The notes under the pieces were generated by a model, which was not told where the DNA came from, ran no database searches, and saw only the letters and a list, made by a program, of their open reading frames with translations. From assembly GCA_964512145.1 (NCBI GenBank), contig CAZEIM010000011.1, positions 5,711-69,710 of the forward strand: a stretch of DNA of 64,000 bases, read 5' to 3'. A program made the translations under genes and the position numbers. Shown here piece by piece: positions 25,991 through 35,957 of the stretch. This DNA is from CAYOHR01 sp964512145. GTDB lineage: Bacteria; Bacteroidota; Bacteroidia; Flavobacteriales_G; JALEGO01. The first letter of the stretch is position 1, and every line of letters starts with the position of its first letter.

Positions 25991-26965
25991 TTATAAATTA
26001 TTTATATAGTCAACTACTAAATGGAAATCTATATTTTTCATGCAATTAAAGTGTTTTTTGGGGCAAGAATTATACCCCAATTTACTACAAGGTCTGCAGG
26101 ATAAATTTTCTACCTCAACTATAAGGGATTGCTCTCCTGGCATATACGGATACATTCCGAACTCGGGGATTGTATTTCCCCAAATTGACACAGTATTTTT
26201 TTGAAAGGCAGCAGATATATGCATTAAGCCTGTGTCATGGGTAATCACGGCAAATGATTTTTGTATAATCGAAGCAGATTCATGTAAGGTGAATTTTCCA
26301 CAGCCATTATATACTTTATTTCCTACAGCCGTAAATACTTCATCTCCTACTAACCTTTCTTCATTTCCGCCCAATAAAAATACAGGTTTTTGAATTCTTT
26401 GACATATTTTTATTATTTGTTCTACAGGCAGTTTTTTTGTATTGTAACTTCCTCCAATAGCAAAAGCAATAAAATTTTCTCGGTGAGTGGATGGTATTAA
26501 CGAAAAATCTACCTCTTCATTTGGAGGAATAAAATAATCCAAACCCTTTTGATCGTTTTTAATACCAAAGGCTTGTAATGTATAAATATATCGGTCAACA
26601 ATATGAATTTTAGGTAAAATATTTATTTTAAGATTAACGGCTATCCATTTTTCAAGATTTATTTTATCGAACGAATATGAAATTTTTAATAAAGATGCCT
26701 TTAAAATAATAGTTCTAAGGTTATGGTGAAGGTCTATGATATAATGATAGTTTTCTACTCTTAAGGATGGAAGTACTTCTGATATTGATTTATTGATAGA
26801 ATAAACTTTTTGCAGATAAGGATTTGATTTAAGAATGGAAGAATAGGTTGCTTTTGTTAAGAAATGTATTTCCGAATCAGGCTTTTGAAGTTTTAAACAA
26901 CGTATTACCGGGGTCGTTAATATAATATCTCCAATAGAACTAAATCGAATAATTAAAAACTTCAT
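25991..26965 (-). CDS. Glycosyltransferase family 9 (heptosyltransferase-like)
   Basis: GT9 features are MKFLIIRFSSIGDIILTTPV at the N-terminus (sugar-acceptor loop with SSIGD), ILLGG-type strand VFLLGGNEERL, and the nucleotide-sugar site ITHDTGLMHISAAFQKNTVSIWG. Such enzymes add heptose or related sugars to lipopolysaccharide core on the cytoplasmic side of the membrane. A C-terminal group of cysteines (SCRPCSKLGYNSC then NCM) is typical of this family in Bacteroidota. The ATG at 26965 is chosen; a longer reading adds seven residues without homology. Confidence 0.85.
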   Translation of the reverse strand: MKFLIIRFSSIGDIILTTPVIRCLKLQKPDSEIHFLTKATYSSILKSNPYLQKVYSINKSISEVLPSLRVENYHYIIDLHHNLRTIILKASLLKISYSFDKINLEKWIAVNLKINILPKIHIVDRYIYTLQAFGIKNDQKGLDYFIPPNEEVDFSLIPSTHRENFIAFAIGGSYNTKKLPVEQIIKICQRIQKPVFLLGGNEERLVGDEVFTAVGNKVYNGCGKFTLHESASIIQKSFAVITHDTGLMHISAAFQKNTVSIWGNTIPEFGMYPYMPGEQSLIVEVENLSCRPCSKLGYNSCPKKHFNCMKNIDFHLVVDYINNL

Positions 26966-27086
26966 AATGATTATCCAAGAATACAAAATCGTACTTGCGA
27001 AGATATTAATTATCGTTCATATGATATAACGCACAAACGATATATCACAGAAATGCAATATTAAAATGGTGAAACTAATTTAATGT

Positions 27087-27314
27087 TTAATCATTTTTAA
27101 GCCAATCCGTAGTTTTTTTTATCATTCTATCAGTAAAATTATTATTGCTTTTTTCATTCGAACTTTCTATTTCATTATTTTGTTCTAGTGTGATTTTGAT
27201 AATTTCTGTTTCAGCTTTTAAATCAACAATTGTTTTAATAGCATTTAAAAATTCCATATCATTTATTTCAGAGATTCTGTGAAGTAAATATTTTTTTAAT
27301 TCTAACGTTGTCAT
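27087..27314 (-). CDS. Small antitoxin-like protein without partner
   Basis: This 75-residue helical, charged protein reads MTTLELKKYLLHRISEINDM, then FLNAIKTIVDLK, a polar Asn/Glu-rich linker and a terminal DWLKND. Short proteins of this pattern occur in Bacteroidota as antitoxin-like partners of RelE/ParE toxins, but there is no toxin gene beside it here. I cannot assign a function. The ATG at 27314 is preferred over an in-frame TTG at 27320. Confidence 0.4.
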   Translation of the reverse strand: MTTLELKKYLLHRISEINDMEFLNAIKTIVDLKAETEIIKITLEQNNEIESSNEKSNNNFTDRMIKKTTDWLKND

Positions 27315-27381
27315 AAGCAATGGATTTCTTCAAATATATTTAATTAAAAAATTGCTGTAGTATAACGAAGAGCACTTTCTA

Positions 27382-30300
27382 TCAACTTTTGTTGATATCT
27401 TTTTCATTTTGTGATTTTAAAAACTCTAAGTGTTTGATTTTGGTGTTTTTACGTGTTTCTATGGCGGTTTGTGTAAAATACTTGTGCTCTGTTAAAAATT
27501 TAATTTGCAATTGGTCAAATTCTTCATTGGTTTGCACAATGCCTCGTTCTAAATATTCTTTTCTTAGTTTTTCGGAAATTTCGAAAAAATCCTCTCTTCC
27601 CAAATAGTCAAGGTCTGCATCACAAAGTATTTGTTCTAAAATATCCGAAGGATTATATGGGTATGCCGTTGATTTAATAAGCGCGATAATTCTTTCAATT
27701 TGTTTTGGGGTATAGCCGTATTTTTCTAAATCCTCCTTAGCCATTTGTGCACCAATGGTTTCATTTTTATGATATGATTTTATAAAGCCTGCATCGTGAT
27801 ACAAAGCAGCTGTTTTAAGCAACAATATTTCTTCATTGTTTAAACCTTCACTAGTTGCAATGCGATTTACCGCATCCCTTACATCTAAGGTGTGTTGTAA
27901 TGAATGATAATATAAATTATCGGGGAGTTCAGTTTTTAGTCGGTTAATAATATTTCGTTCGGCTTTCCTGTAACTAATCACATGGCCAAATAAATACATT
28001 TGTAATGCTTTAAAGTATTCAATAGATGGTAGTTTGGGATTTTCTGCTAGGGCATAATCTTTATATAAACCCTCTAAATAATACATATCTATCACCCCTT
28101 TATTTTTAGCTTCAATTTTACCACGATATGTACAGTTAAAAAAGTCTTTAATAACCGTATATGTTTGACCTGAAATATTAATTTTCCCGGCTTCACAAGA
28201 AGACTCTATTCTGCTAGTTACGTTTACCGTATCACCCCAAATATCATAAGCAAATCGTTTAGTACCAATAACTCCAGCAATAAGTTCTCCGGTATGGATG
28301 CCTATACGAATTTCCCATGGTTTCTCTCCTTTAGCTATACTTTCTTGGTTTGCTGTTTGCATATAGTTTTGAATTTCTAATGCTGCTAAGGCAACATCGT
28401 ATGGATTGCTTCTGTTTCTGATAGGAATACCCCCTGCGGCCATATATGAATCTCCCATTGTTTTAATTTTTTCTACATTATATTTTTCAATAATTTCATC
28501 AAATTTTCTAAAGTGGGTATCTAGTTTTAAAAGCAATTCTTTGGGAGAAATTTCCTCGGCAATTTTCGTGAAATCTTTAAAGTCGGTAAACATAACTGTA
28601 GCGACCTTAAAGTTAAGTGCAGTCACTTTGCCTTTTGCTTGAAGCTCATACACTGTTTGCTCTGGAAGGATTTGTTTTAACAAATCTTCAGCTTTCTTTT
28701 TTTCTAGTTCTAGTTCTTCTTTTTGGTGTTCAATTTGTTCTTTTTGTCTAATAACCTCTCTAGTTCTTCTGTCGACAATACTTTCTAATGCTTTTTTTTG
28801 ATTGTTTACTAAATTTATTCTAGTTCTAACACCTAAAAATACTATAATTACAAGCAATGCTATTGCTGAAAATTTAAATAGTCCAGTTTGCCAAAATACG
28901 GGCTTAATAGTTATGTTTAACGAAATTGTTTGAGAACATACATCGTCTGCATTACACACTTTTAGTACAAAAGTATACTTTCCAGGTGCTAAATTATTAT
29001 AGATAGCAGAGCGAGAATTTTTTAAAATTATCCAATCACTTTCGATGGGAGAAAGCTTAAAATAAAATTGATTTTTTTCAGGAGATGTAAATTGAATTCC
29101 GGTAAAGTTTATTTGAATATTATTTTGAAAATGTTTTAAAAGAATCTCATTTAAATAGTACGGGTTTGAATGGGAGAAAATATTTTTATTGTTAATTTTT
29201 ATGTCTGTAATTATGGGCAGAGGTTTAATATAATTTTTATAATATTTATCTGGCTCAATAATATTAAAACCTCTAATGCCACCAAAATATATATTTTTTT
29301 CTCCTTTAAAATAGGCTCCTGCATTAAATTCATTACTTTGTAACCCGTCTTTTTCAGTGTAAAAAGTAATTCGATTCGTTTTTTTATCGACCACTGAAAT
29401 TCCATTATTAGTACTAATCCAAACATTATTAGCGTCTTGTAATATACCATATATAACATTATTAGATAGGCCGTCATCTTCCGATAATATTTCAAAACTT
29501 CCATTAGCAATATTTACTTTTCTAATTCCGGCACCGTACGTTCCAAGCCATATTTGGTTATTGTTTAATAAAGCGATGCTAGTGATTTGCTCTTGAATAT
29601 TTGGAAATGGATTATTAAATCGTATCGACCGAATGTTTAATGAATCGTATTCCATATAATATACCCCCGTTTCAGTTGCCAGCCATATCCCATCATGCGA
29701 ATCAATTTTTATGTCTCTAACAGATTGTAAATTAATATATTCGTTTGTTATGGGGTTTAAAAATTGGGTGATGAAAATTTTTATATTTTTTTCCGGATTA
29801 ATTATCCCAAACCCGGTTTTAGTGCCAATTAAAATATTCCCTTTTTTATCCTCTGCGATTTTATAAACTCTATTTTCAACAGGATTTTTTTTATCATTTT
29901 CCCAACTTAGTATTTTTTCGGTTGCAATTATGGAGTTACTGGTGTCCCTATAAACTTGAATTAGTTCACAAACAGTTCCTATCCATAGCCTATTTTTTGA
30001 ATCTTCAAATAACGATAAAATAATTTGATTTTTTTTAAATAAAGGATGCGTAGAAATATTTGAATAATTTATATAAGTATTTTTATTTTTTATACTTGTT
30101 AACCCTTGCCTTGCACCAACCCAAATGGTGTTTTTTTTATCTTCTAAAATACTCCAAATGTTTTCATTAATTAAAGTGTTATTATGTTCTTTTGATTTAC
30201 GGATAGTTTTAATAAATTGATTGTCTGTATAATACTTGGATATCCCATTATATGTGCCAATCCATAACATGTTATTTTTATCTACAAAAACATCGTAAAT

Positions 30301-31245
30301 TATATTATCTGCAATAGAGTTTTTAGAATATTCGCTATTTTTATAATTCTCAATTTCCCAGTTTTTATCGGGTTTATTTTTTGCTTGCAATTTATATAAA
30401 CCCTCTCCCTCAGTAGCGATAAATATTTCATTTTTTTGGTTTTCAATGATCTTGTTCACTTTTACGGAATTGCTAATTATATTACTGGTTTTTACATCAG
30501 GTTGTGATTTCTTGAGATAAAACCATGGATTTGTAATAGTTTTTACGCCTTCGGAGGTAGATAGCCATATTTCTGAAAGTACATGATGAAAAAATATATG
30601 CTTAATACTAAATTCTGATAATAAACCATGATATAATATATTGAAGTTACTTTGAATAATGTAAATTCCATTTTCCTCGGTAGCTAGCCAGTAATTATGG
30701 TGTTTATCAACGTATATGTGATTAATATTTGAACTTAACTGAGGAAGCTTTATGTGTTTAAATGTATTTTGTGACGCATTATAAATGTTAATTGTCCCGT
30801 AAACATCAGTTACCCATACTTCGTTATTAGACGTTATAAAGATGTTTCGAATTTGGTTAGAAGAGATACTCTCCGGATTTTTTGAATCGTGTGTGTAACG
30901 TTCAATTTGGTTGTTTAATAAATTGATTTTATTTAAACCTTTATCTGTTGAAACCCAAACTTCATGAGTGCTAATCTCTAAATCATAAATATAATTTCCC
31001 AGTAAAGAGGAGTCGTTTTTTAATGATTCTTTATATATTTTAAACTCATATCCGTCAAAACGGTTAAGGCCATCTTGAGTTGCGATCCAAATAAATCCCA
31101 TATTGTCTTGTCGAATTCTATTAGCTTGACTTTGGGACAAACCTTCATTGATACTAATATTATTAAATCGAACATCGGGATTAAAGCAAAAACCCGCTAC
31201 ATGAAATAATAGCAAAAATATCAAGCTATTTAGTTCCTTATTCAT
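27382..31245 (-). CDS. Beta-propeller sensor fused to adenylate cyclase and HD domain
   Basis: Order over 1287 residues: signal peptide (1-22); about a dozen Reg_prop propeller blades (25-690, with repeats like GFIWIATQDGLNRFDG, MLWIGTYNGISKY); a Y_Y_Y domain (705-775); one membrane helix (about 783-803); a coiled coil (810-865); a class III nucleotidyl cyclase (875-1065); and an HD domain (about 1100-1250). The cyclase has both metal Asp (FTDFKDFT, MGDSYMA), the Lys of EKIKTMG and Asp of YDIWGD that select ATP, and the Asn and Arg of VNVTSRIE, so it should make cAMP. The HD part keeps HSLQH, YHDAGF and DADLDYLG. The propeller would face the periplasm and the enzymes the cytoplasm. Its start overlaps nadD by 8 bases. 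Confidence 0.85.
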   Translation of the reverse strand: MNKELNSLIFLLLFHVAGFCFNPDVRFNNISINEGLSQSQANRIRQDNMGFIWIATQDGLNRFDGYEFKIYKESLKNDSSLLGNYIYDLEISTHEVWVSTDKGLNKINLLNNQIERYTHDSKNPESISSNQIRNIFITSNNEVWVTDVYGTINIYNASQNTFKHIKLPQLSSNINHIYVDKHHNYWLATEENGIYIIQSNFNILYHGLLSEFSIKHIFFHHVLSEIWLSTSEGVKTITNPWFYLKKSQPDVKTSNIISNSVKVNKIIENQKNEIFIATEGEGLYKLQAKNKPDKNWEIENYKNSEYSKNSIADNIIYDVFVDKNNMLWIGTYNGISKYYTDNQFIKTIRKSKEHNNTLINENIWSILEDKKNTIWVGARQGLTSIKNKNTYINYSNISTHPLFKKNQIILSLFEDSKNRLWIGTVCELIQVYRDTSNSIIATEKILSWENDKKNPVENRVYKIAEDKKGNILIGTKTGFGIINPEKNIKIFITQFLNPITNEYINLQSVRDIKIDSHDGIWLATETGVYYMEYDSLNIRSIRFNNPFPNIQEQITSIALLNNNQIWLGTYGAGIRKVNIANGSFEILSEDDGLSNNVIYGILQDANNVWISTNNGISVVDKKTNRITFYTEKDGLQSNEFNAGAYFKGEKNIYFGGIRGFNIIEPDKYYKNYIKPLPIITDIKINNKNIFSHSNPYYLNEILLKHFQNNIQINFTGIQFTSPEKNQFYFKLSPIESDWIILKNSRSAIYNNLAPGKYTFVLKVCNADDVCSQTISLNITIKPVFWQTGLFKFSAIALLVIIVFLGVRTRINLVNNQKKALESIVDRRTREVIRQKEQIEHQKEELELEKKKAEDLLKQILPEQTVYELQAKGKVTALNFKVATVMFTDFKDFTKIAEEISPKELLLKLDTHFRKFDEIIEKYNVEKIKTMGDSYMAAGGIPIRNRSNPYDVALAALEIQNYMQTANQESIAKGEKPWEIRIGIHTGELIAGVIGTKRFAYDIWGDTVNVTSRIESSCEAGKINISGQTYTVIKDFFNCTYRGKIEAKNKGVIDMYYLEGLYKDYALAENPKLPSIEYFKALQMYLFGHVISYRKAERNIINRLKTELPDNLYYHSLQHTLDVRDAVNRIATSEGLNNEEILLLKTAALYHDAGFIKSYHKNETIGAQMAKEDLEKYGYTPKQIERIIALIKSTAYPYNPSDILEQILCDADLDYLGREDFFEISEKLRKEYLERGIVQTNEEFDQLQIKFLTEHKYFTQTAIETRKNTKIKHLEFLKSQNEKDINKS

Positions 31246-31831
31246 GATTGTTTAGATAGTGTTTTACTATTTCCTCTTTGAGTTTATCAGGAATTAGATA
31301 CTGAATAGACTGTTGTTGTTTAATTTTTTTACGGATTGAGGTAGAAGATATTTGTACAATAGGCACATTTACGTGTTCTGTTTTATCTAAAATATGTTCT
31401 TCAATTTGAGATGAATTGTCTTTGCCGGTTATTCTAGGTAAAACATATAATTTTTGGATAGAATTAAGAATGATTGTATAGTTTTTCCATGTATTAAAGA
31501 ATAACCAGTTATCTTGCCCTAATAATAAAAAAAAACTATATGAAGGATATTCTTGAATTAAATATTGAATGGTTTGAAATGTATAAGAAGGTTTAGGCAA
31601 ATAAAACTCTACATCGCTCACTTTAAATTTTCGGGTATCTGTAATCGACTTTTCAACCCATTGTAGTCTAATATTTTCAGGAGCCAATTCGGTTGAATTT
31701 TTTTGTGGGTTTTGTGGGCTTACAATAAACCAAAGTTCGTCTAATTTTTTTACATTTAATATTTCATCAGCCATAATTAAATGACCAACGTGAATAGGAT
31801 TAAAAGAGCCAAAAAATAATGCTATGTTCAA
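31238..31831 (-). CDS. nadD: Nicotinate-nucleotide adenylyltransferase
   Basis: NadD transfers AMP from ATP to nicotinate mononucleotide in NAD synthesis. The nucleotidyltransferase motif GSFNPIHVGHLIMAD lies at the N-terminus (HxGH), and SSTSIRKKI near the C-terminus is the second signature (ISSTxIR). Its 197 residues are usual. The only start that keeps the whole first strand is a TTG at 31831 (MNIALFFGSF). A TATTTTTG box lies at 31851-31858 on the same strand. Its 3' end overlaps the cyclase-sensor gene by 8 bases, so the sensor is probably translated from the same message. Confidence 0.92.
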   Translation of the reverse strand: MNIALFFGSFNPIHVGHLIMADEILNVKKLDELWFIVSPQNPQKNSTELAPENIRLQWVEKSITDTRKFKVSDVEFYLPKPSYTFQTIQYLIQEYPSYSFFLLLGQDNWLFFNTWKNYTIILNSIQKLYVLPRITGKDNSSQIEEHILDKTEHVNVPIVQISSTSIRKKIKQQQSIQYLIPDKLKEEIVKHYLNNHE

Positions 31832-31923
31832 TTCAAATTATTAATGTATACAAAAATACATTAAATTATTTTCAATATATGTCTTACAGCATAAAACATT
31901 GATAATCATTTTCTTATTAATAG

Positions 31924-31954
31924 TTGTTTTGTGGTGTTTTAGTATGTAATTTTG
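31924..31954 (+). promoter_or_regulatory. Promoter of the glutamine synthetase gene
   Basis: A TTG at 31924-31926 is followed after 20 bases by TAATTTTG at 31947-31954. This fits the Bacteroidota -33/-7 arrangement. The ATG is 16 bases downstream. Confidence 0.55.
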
Positions 31955-31970
31955 CTTTTTTTAATCAAGC

Positions 31971-33863
31971 ATGAAAAATTTTGGAAAAAATTTATTTACT
32001 AAAGATATCATGAAAAAATATCTTTCCGATGATACCATTCAACAATTATTTCAGGCACCTATTGGACAACCTTTAGATATACATTTAGCAGAACAAATAT
32101 CCATTGCTCTTAGAACATGGGCAAGGGAGAATAATATTTTTTATTACGGGTATTGGTATCACCCCATACAAGGAGTGTCCTCACATAAAAAAATTTCATT
32201 TTATGAAACAGCACACCATCAAGATCCAATTCTTAATTTTTCGGGGGAGCAACTTACCGTAAAAGAGCTTGAGTTTCAGCAAAAAAATAGCACAACTAAT
32301 AGAAACACTTTTGAAGCAAGAGGCTATATATTTTGGGACCATACCTGCCCTCCTTTTATTATACAAGACACCATGTTTATCCCTGCTGTGTTTGTTGGTT
32401 ATAATGGGGCTTCACTTGACTATAAATCTTTAATATTAAAATCTATTCAAGCATTAAATAATTCAGCATTAAAAGTATGTCAATATTTTGATAAAGAAAT
32501 TCAATATGTGCATCCAAAATTAGGATGGGAGCAAGAGTTTTACTTGCTTGAAAAAAGCATATATATGCAACACAAAGATTTACAAATATTAGGCAAATGT
32601 ATTACCAATACTACCAATATTGATCAACACCAAAATTTTAATTTATTTGAAAATAACACATATTTTAATTTTTTTCAACAATTAGAACAAGAGTGTTTGC
32701 ATGTAGGAATTTTGCTTAAAGCAAAACACAAAGAAGAGGGACCATTTCAATATGAATGCGCGTCATCTGCTGAGCACTTAAATATATCTATTGACCACAA
32801 TTTATTGTTTAAAGAAATTGTTAAACATGTGGCATCAAAATTTGATTTAATCCCCTTGTTTGTAGAAAAACCTTTTCCTGAATTTCCCGGATCTAGTAAC
32901 CATTTAAATTGGTCATTGGTAAGTGATAAAGGGAAAAATTTATTAAGTCCGGGTTTAACACCTCGCAATAATATACGATTTCTAACATTTTTTGTGAATG
33001 TTTTGCGTGCTATGGTTTCAAATCAGCATCCCTTATATTACAGCAGTATAACATATGGAAATTTAGAGAGGTTAGGAAAATCGGGAGCTCCCGGGGAACT
33101 TTTTCAAATTTATATAGGACCGTTTTTAGAAAATATTTTATTAGACATAGAGCAAAAAATTGAGAATATGACCATGAACGAGGAGGAAAAGTCTGATTTG
33201 AAGACAAATTTTTCTAAAATCCCTGAAACATTATTGGACAATACGGATCATGCAAGAGTTGCTCCATTAGCTTTTACAGGAAATAAATTTGAGTTGAGAT
33301 TACCCGGAGCTTCTGTAAACCCCTCTAAAGTGATGCTAATTTTTCACGCATTAATTTCCAAACAGTTTGAGGAGTACGAAAAGGACATGCAAAAACTAAT
33401 TTTGGCAGGCCAAAAGAAAGATGAGGCGATATTTACTATGCTTAAAAAATATATTCAAGAAATTAAGAAGAACAAAAACGCACTTATATTTAAATCAAAA
33501 ACAGAAATACCTCAAAATAATTCGAATAAAATGTTACAAACATATAGTACATCGCCAGATATTTCATGCTTAGAGGATTTAGAAATTATGAAATCATTTG
33601 AAATTGAATATTTCATTCAAAACTCACAAGACCTCTTTTTACAAGAGATAAAAAAAGATGTATCAAACCATTTACATTTGTTAAAAAACTCCATGATTTC
33701 TGATCAACAAAATAAAAAAATAGTACAGGAGATTCAGCATTTTATGATTTTAATTAAAAATTCCAACACACAGGTTGAAATTGAGGATATTAAAACGAAG
33801 GTTCAAGAATTATTGAACAGCAATATGTCTTTTATACATCAATATTTATCGAATAAAATTTAG
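31971..33863 (+). CDS. Divergent glutamine synthetase type III-like protein
   Basis: The 630-residue protein follows the GSIII layout but is about 90-100 residues shorter than the usual 700-730. N-terminal landmarks are FGKNLFTKDIMKKYL and the TFEARGYIFWD block. The catalytic barrel shows WEQEFYLLE, EEGPFQYECASSAEHLNIS (GSIII: APNQFEIAP...) and VEKPFPEFPGSSNHLNWSL. In canonical GSIII the last loop is NGSGKHNNWS, so here the Asn that binds glutamate is replaced by Pro and the next residues also differ. Activity as true glutamine synthetase is therefore uncertain; another glutamate-amine ligase reaction or a regulatory paralogue is possible. It stands alone with its own promoter. Confidence 0.7.
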   Translation: MKNFGKNLFTKDIMKKYLSDDTIQQLFQAPIGQPLDIHLAEQISIALRTWARENNIFYYGYWYHPIQGVSSHKKISFYETAHHQDPILNFSGEQLTVKELEFQQKNSTTNRNTFEARGYIFWDHTCPPFIIQDTMFIPAVFVGYNGASLDYKSLILKSIQALNNSALKVCQYFDKEIQYVHPKLGWEQEFYLLEKSIYMQHKDLQILGKCITNTTNIDQHQNFNLFENNTYFNFFQQLEQECLHVGILLKAKHKEEGPFQYECASSAEHLNISIDHNLLFKEIVKHVASKFDLIPLFVEKPFPEFPGSSNHLNWSLVSDKGKNLLSPGLTPRNNIRFLTFFVNVLRAMVSNQHPLYYSSITYGNLERLGKSGAPGELFQIYIGPFLENILLDIEQKIENMTMNEEEKSDLKTNFSKIPETLLDNTDHARVAPLAFTGNKFELRLPGASVNPSKVMLIFHALISKQFEEYEKDMQKLILAGQKKDEAIFTMLKKYIQEIKKNKNALIFKSKTEIPQNNSNKMLQTYSTSPDISCLEDLEIMKSFEIEYFIQNSQDLFLQEIKKDVSNHLHLLKNSMISDQQNKKIVQEIQHFMILIKNSNTQVEIEDIKTKVQELLNSNMSFIHQYLSNKI

Positions 33864-33960
33864 TAAATTTCACATTATTAATATTTATGTGTTAATTATT
33901 ATATGGCTTTTTTTGATAATATTAAAAATAATTAGTTAATTTGCCACAAAGTAAATTTTT

Positions 33961-35934
33961 ATGAAAATTAAGCAATCTTTCCTACTATCATTTGTTTTAT
34001 GCTTCTTGACTTTTAGTGTATTTAGTCAAAAAAACTATACCAAATCAGCCGATAAAGCGTTTGAGTCTGAAGCGTATTTTGAAGCCATTGAGTTGTATAA
34101 AACAGCTTATACTAAGGAACCCAGTGGAGCAAAAAAAGCAGAAATATTGTATAAGATTGGAGAATGTTACCGATTGATTCGTGATGTAGCACAAGCTGAA
34201 ACGTGGTATAAAAAGGCCATAAGTGCTAATTTTCAAGATCCTGTAGCTATTTTAAAGTTAGCTCAAGTAATTAAAGCTCAACAACGTTATGATGAGGCTT
34301 TAACTCAATATAATAATTATTTAAAAGTTCGACCGGATGATGCTGCTGGCAAAATAGGTGCAGAGTCCTGTCAATTAGCTCAAAAATGGAAAGGCGAACC
34401 AGCAAAATTTGAAATTTTAAATGAATTATTGTTAAATTCAAAGCAAATAGATTATTCAGCAGCTTTTACGGATAAAAAGTATAATTCAATTATTTTTTCA
34501 TCTTCTAGAGAAGGAGCTACTGGTGATAAAAAACATGGGGGTACCGGTGAAAATTATGCCGATTTATTTATGGCCACTCGCGATAATAAAGGGAAGTGGA
34601 GTGTTCCTGTGCCTTTAGGGCCTTCTATTAATACAGATCAGGAGGAGGGAGCTCCTTCTATTACTGATAAAGGGGTATTGTATTTCACTAGATGTAAAAC
34701 AGACGAAAAAGCGCAAACTTTTGGTTGTAAAGTGTTTACAGCTAAAAAATCAGGACAAAACTATTCTGAAGCTATGGAGGTTAACTTAGGTCCGGATTCC
34801 TTTACGTATGGTCACCCTGCTATATCGCCAGATGAATCATTCATTGTTTTTTCTTCTAATAAACCAGGAGGTTTAGGAGGAATGGATCTATGGTATAGTG
34901 TGTTTGAAAGTAAGGGAAAAAAATGGTCTGATCCGGTAAATTTAGGTTCTGAAATAAATACATCTGGAGATGAAGTTTTTCCTTATCTTCATACAGATGG
35001 GACCTTATATTACTCTACAGATGGAATGGTTGGTATGGGAGGTTTAGATATATTCTTAGCAACCAAAAAGGGTGATAAAAAGTGGGGTTCTCCACAAAAC
35101 ATGCGATATCCTATTAATTCAGCAGGTGACGATTTTAGCATTGTATTTGAAGATAAGGCAAGAGGTTATTTTACCTCAAACCGAGAAGGCGGAAAAGGAC
35201 AAGACGATATATATAGTTTCTTTGTCCCTGCTTTAATCTTTAAAATGGAGGGTAAAATTGCCAATGCTAAAACCAATGAAGCTATTGAAGGAGCTACTAT
35301 TAAACTAGTGGCATCAAATGGAGATGTTTTTGAAACTAAATCGGATGCTACAGGATATTATGAGTTTGATAAAATACCTGGAACTAACCAGCGATATTTA
35401 AAAGAAAACTTAAATTATCAAATTTTTGTTAGTAAAGATGACCACTTAAATGCTAAAGGAGAAGAAACTACCGTAGGTTTAGAAAGCTCCACTAATTTTG
35501 TACATGATTTTTCATTAATTAAATTTAAAGGAAAAGGAGCTGGAGACGTAATTGAAATTCAGTTCCCAGAAGTTTTGTATGATTTTGGAAAATATACTCT
35601 TCGAGCTGAATCGAAAGACTCTTTAGATTACTTATATCAAACATTAATTGATAACCCAACGATTGTTATTGAGCTTTCAGCCCACACAGACTCAAGAGGT
35701 AGCGATGCATTTAACCAAACCTTATCCGAAAATAGAGCAAAATCATGTGTGGAATACTTAATATCTAGAGGTATTGATCCTAGAAGAATGACTCCTAAAG
35801 GGTATGGAAAAGGCAGGTTGTTAATTACGGATAAAGAAATTAATGCTTTACCTACGGAAGAAGAAAGAGAGGCGGCTCATCAAAAAAATAGAAGAACTGT
35901 ATTTAGTGTATTAAGAGCGGATTTTACTCCATAA
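33961..35934 (+). CDS. OmpA-family lipid-free outer-membrane-associated protein with TPR and PD40 repeats (PorE-like architecture)
   Basis: Signal peptide 1-22 (ends VFSQ, no lipobox). Then TPR-like repeats (about 25-145), a PD40/WD40-like propeller (about 155-425, repeats such as SPDESFIVFSSNKPGGLGGM), a carboxypeptidase-regulatory-like beta sandwich (about 430-520), and an OmpA C-terminal peptidoglycan-binding domain (about 540-657; AHTDSRGSDAFNQTLSENRA). This is the architecture of PorE of the type IX secretion system and of several paralogues. PorE itself is a lipoprotein, so equivalence is unproven. It would tie the outer membrane to peptidoglycan. A perfect hairpin terminator follows. 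Confidence 0.75.
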   Translation: MKIKQSFLLSFVLCFLTFSVFSQKNYTKSADKAFESEAYFEAIELYKTAYTKEPSGAKKAEILYKIGECYRLIRDVAQAETWYKKAISANFQDPVAILKLAQVIKAQQRYDEALTQYNNYLKVRPDDAAGKIGAESCQLAQKWKGEPAKFEILNELLLNSKQIDYSAAFTDKKYNSIIFSSSREGATGDKKHGGTGENYADLFMATRDNKGKWSVPVPLGPSINTDQEEGAPSITDKGVLYFTRCKTDEKAQTFGCKVFTAKKSGQNYSEAMEVNLGPDSFTYGHPAISPDESFIVFSSNKPGGLGGMDLWYSVFESKGKKWSDPVNLGSEINTSGDEVFPYLHTDGTLYYSTDGMVGMGGLDIFLATKKGDKKWGSPQNMRYPINSAGDDFSIVFEDKARGYFTSNREGGKGQDDIYSFFVPALIFKMEGKIANAKTNEAIEGATIKLVASNGDVFETKSDATGYYEFDKIPGTNQRYLKENLNYQIFVSKDDHLNAKGEETTVGLESSTNFVHDFSLIKFKGKGAGDVIEIQFPEVLYDFGKYTLRAESKDSLDYLYQTLIDNPTIVIELSAHTDSRGSDAFNQTLSENRAKSCVEYLISRGIDPRRMTPKGYGKGRLLITDKEINALPTEEEREAAHQKNRRTVFSVLRADFTP

Positions 35935-35957
35935 AAATTATTAATGATTAAAAAATT

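Noticed and set aside
27011..27042. 7-bp inverted repeat TATCGTT...AACGATA
   Set aside because: Short arms with an 18-base spacer are expected by chance in such AT-rich DNA, and no regulator is linked to it.
27382..31245. Repeat array or CRISPR in the propeller gene
   Set aside because: The repeats are degenerate protein blades (Reg_prop), not nucleotide repeats with spacers.
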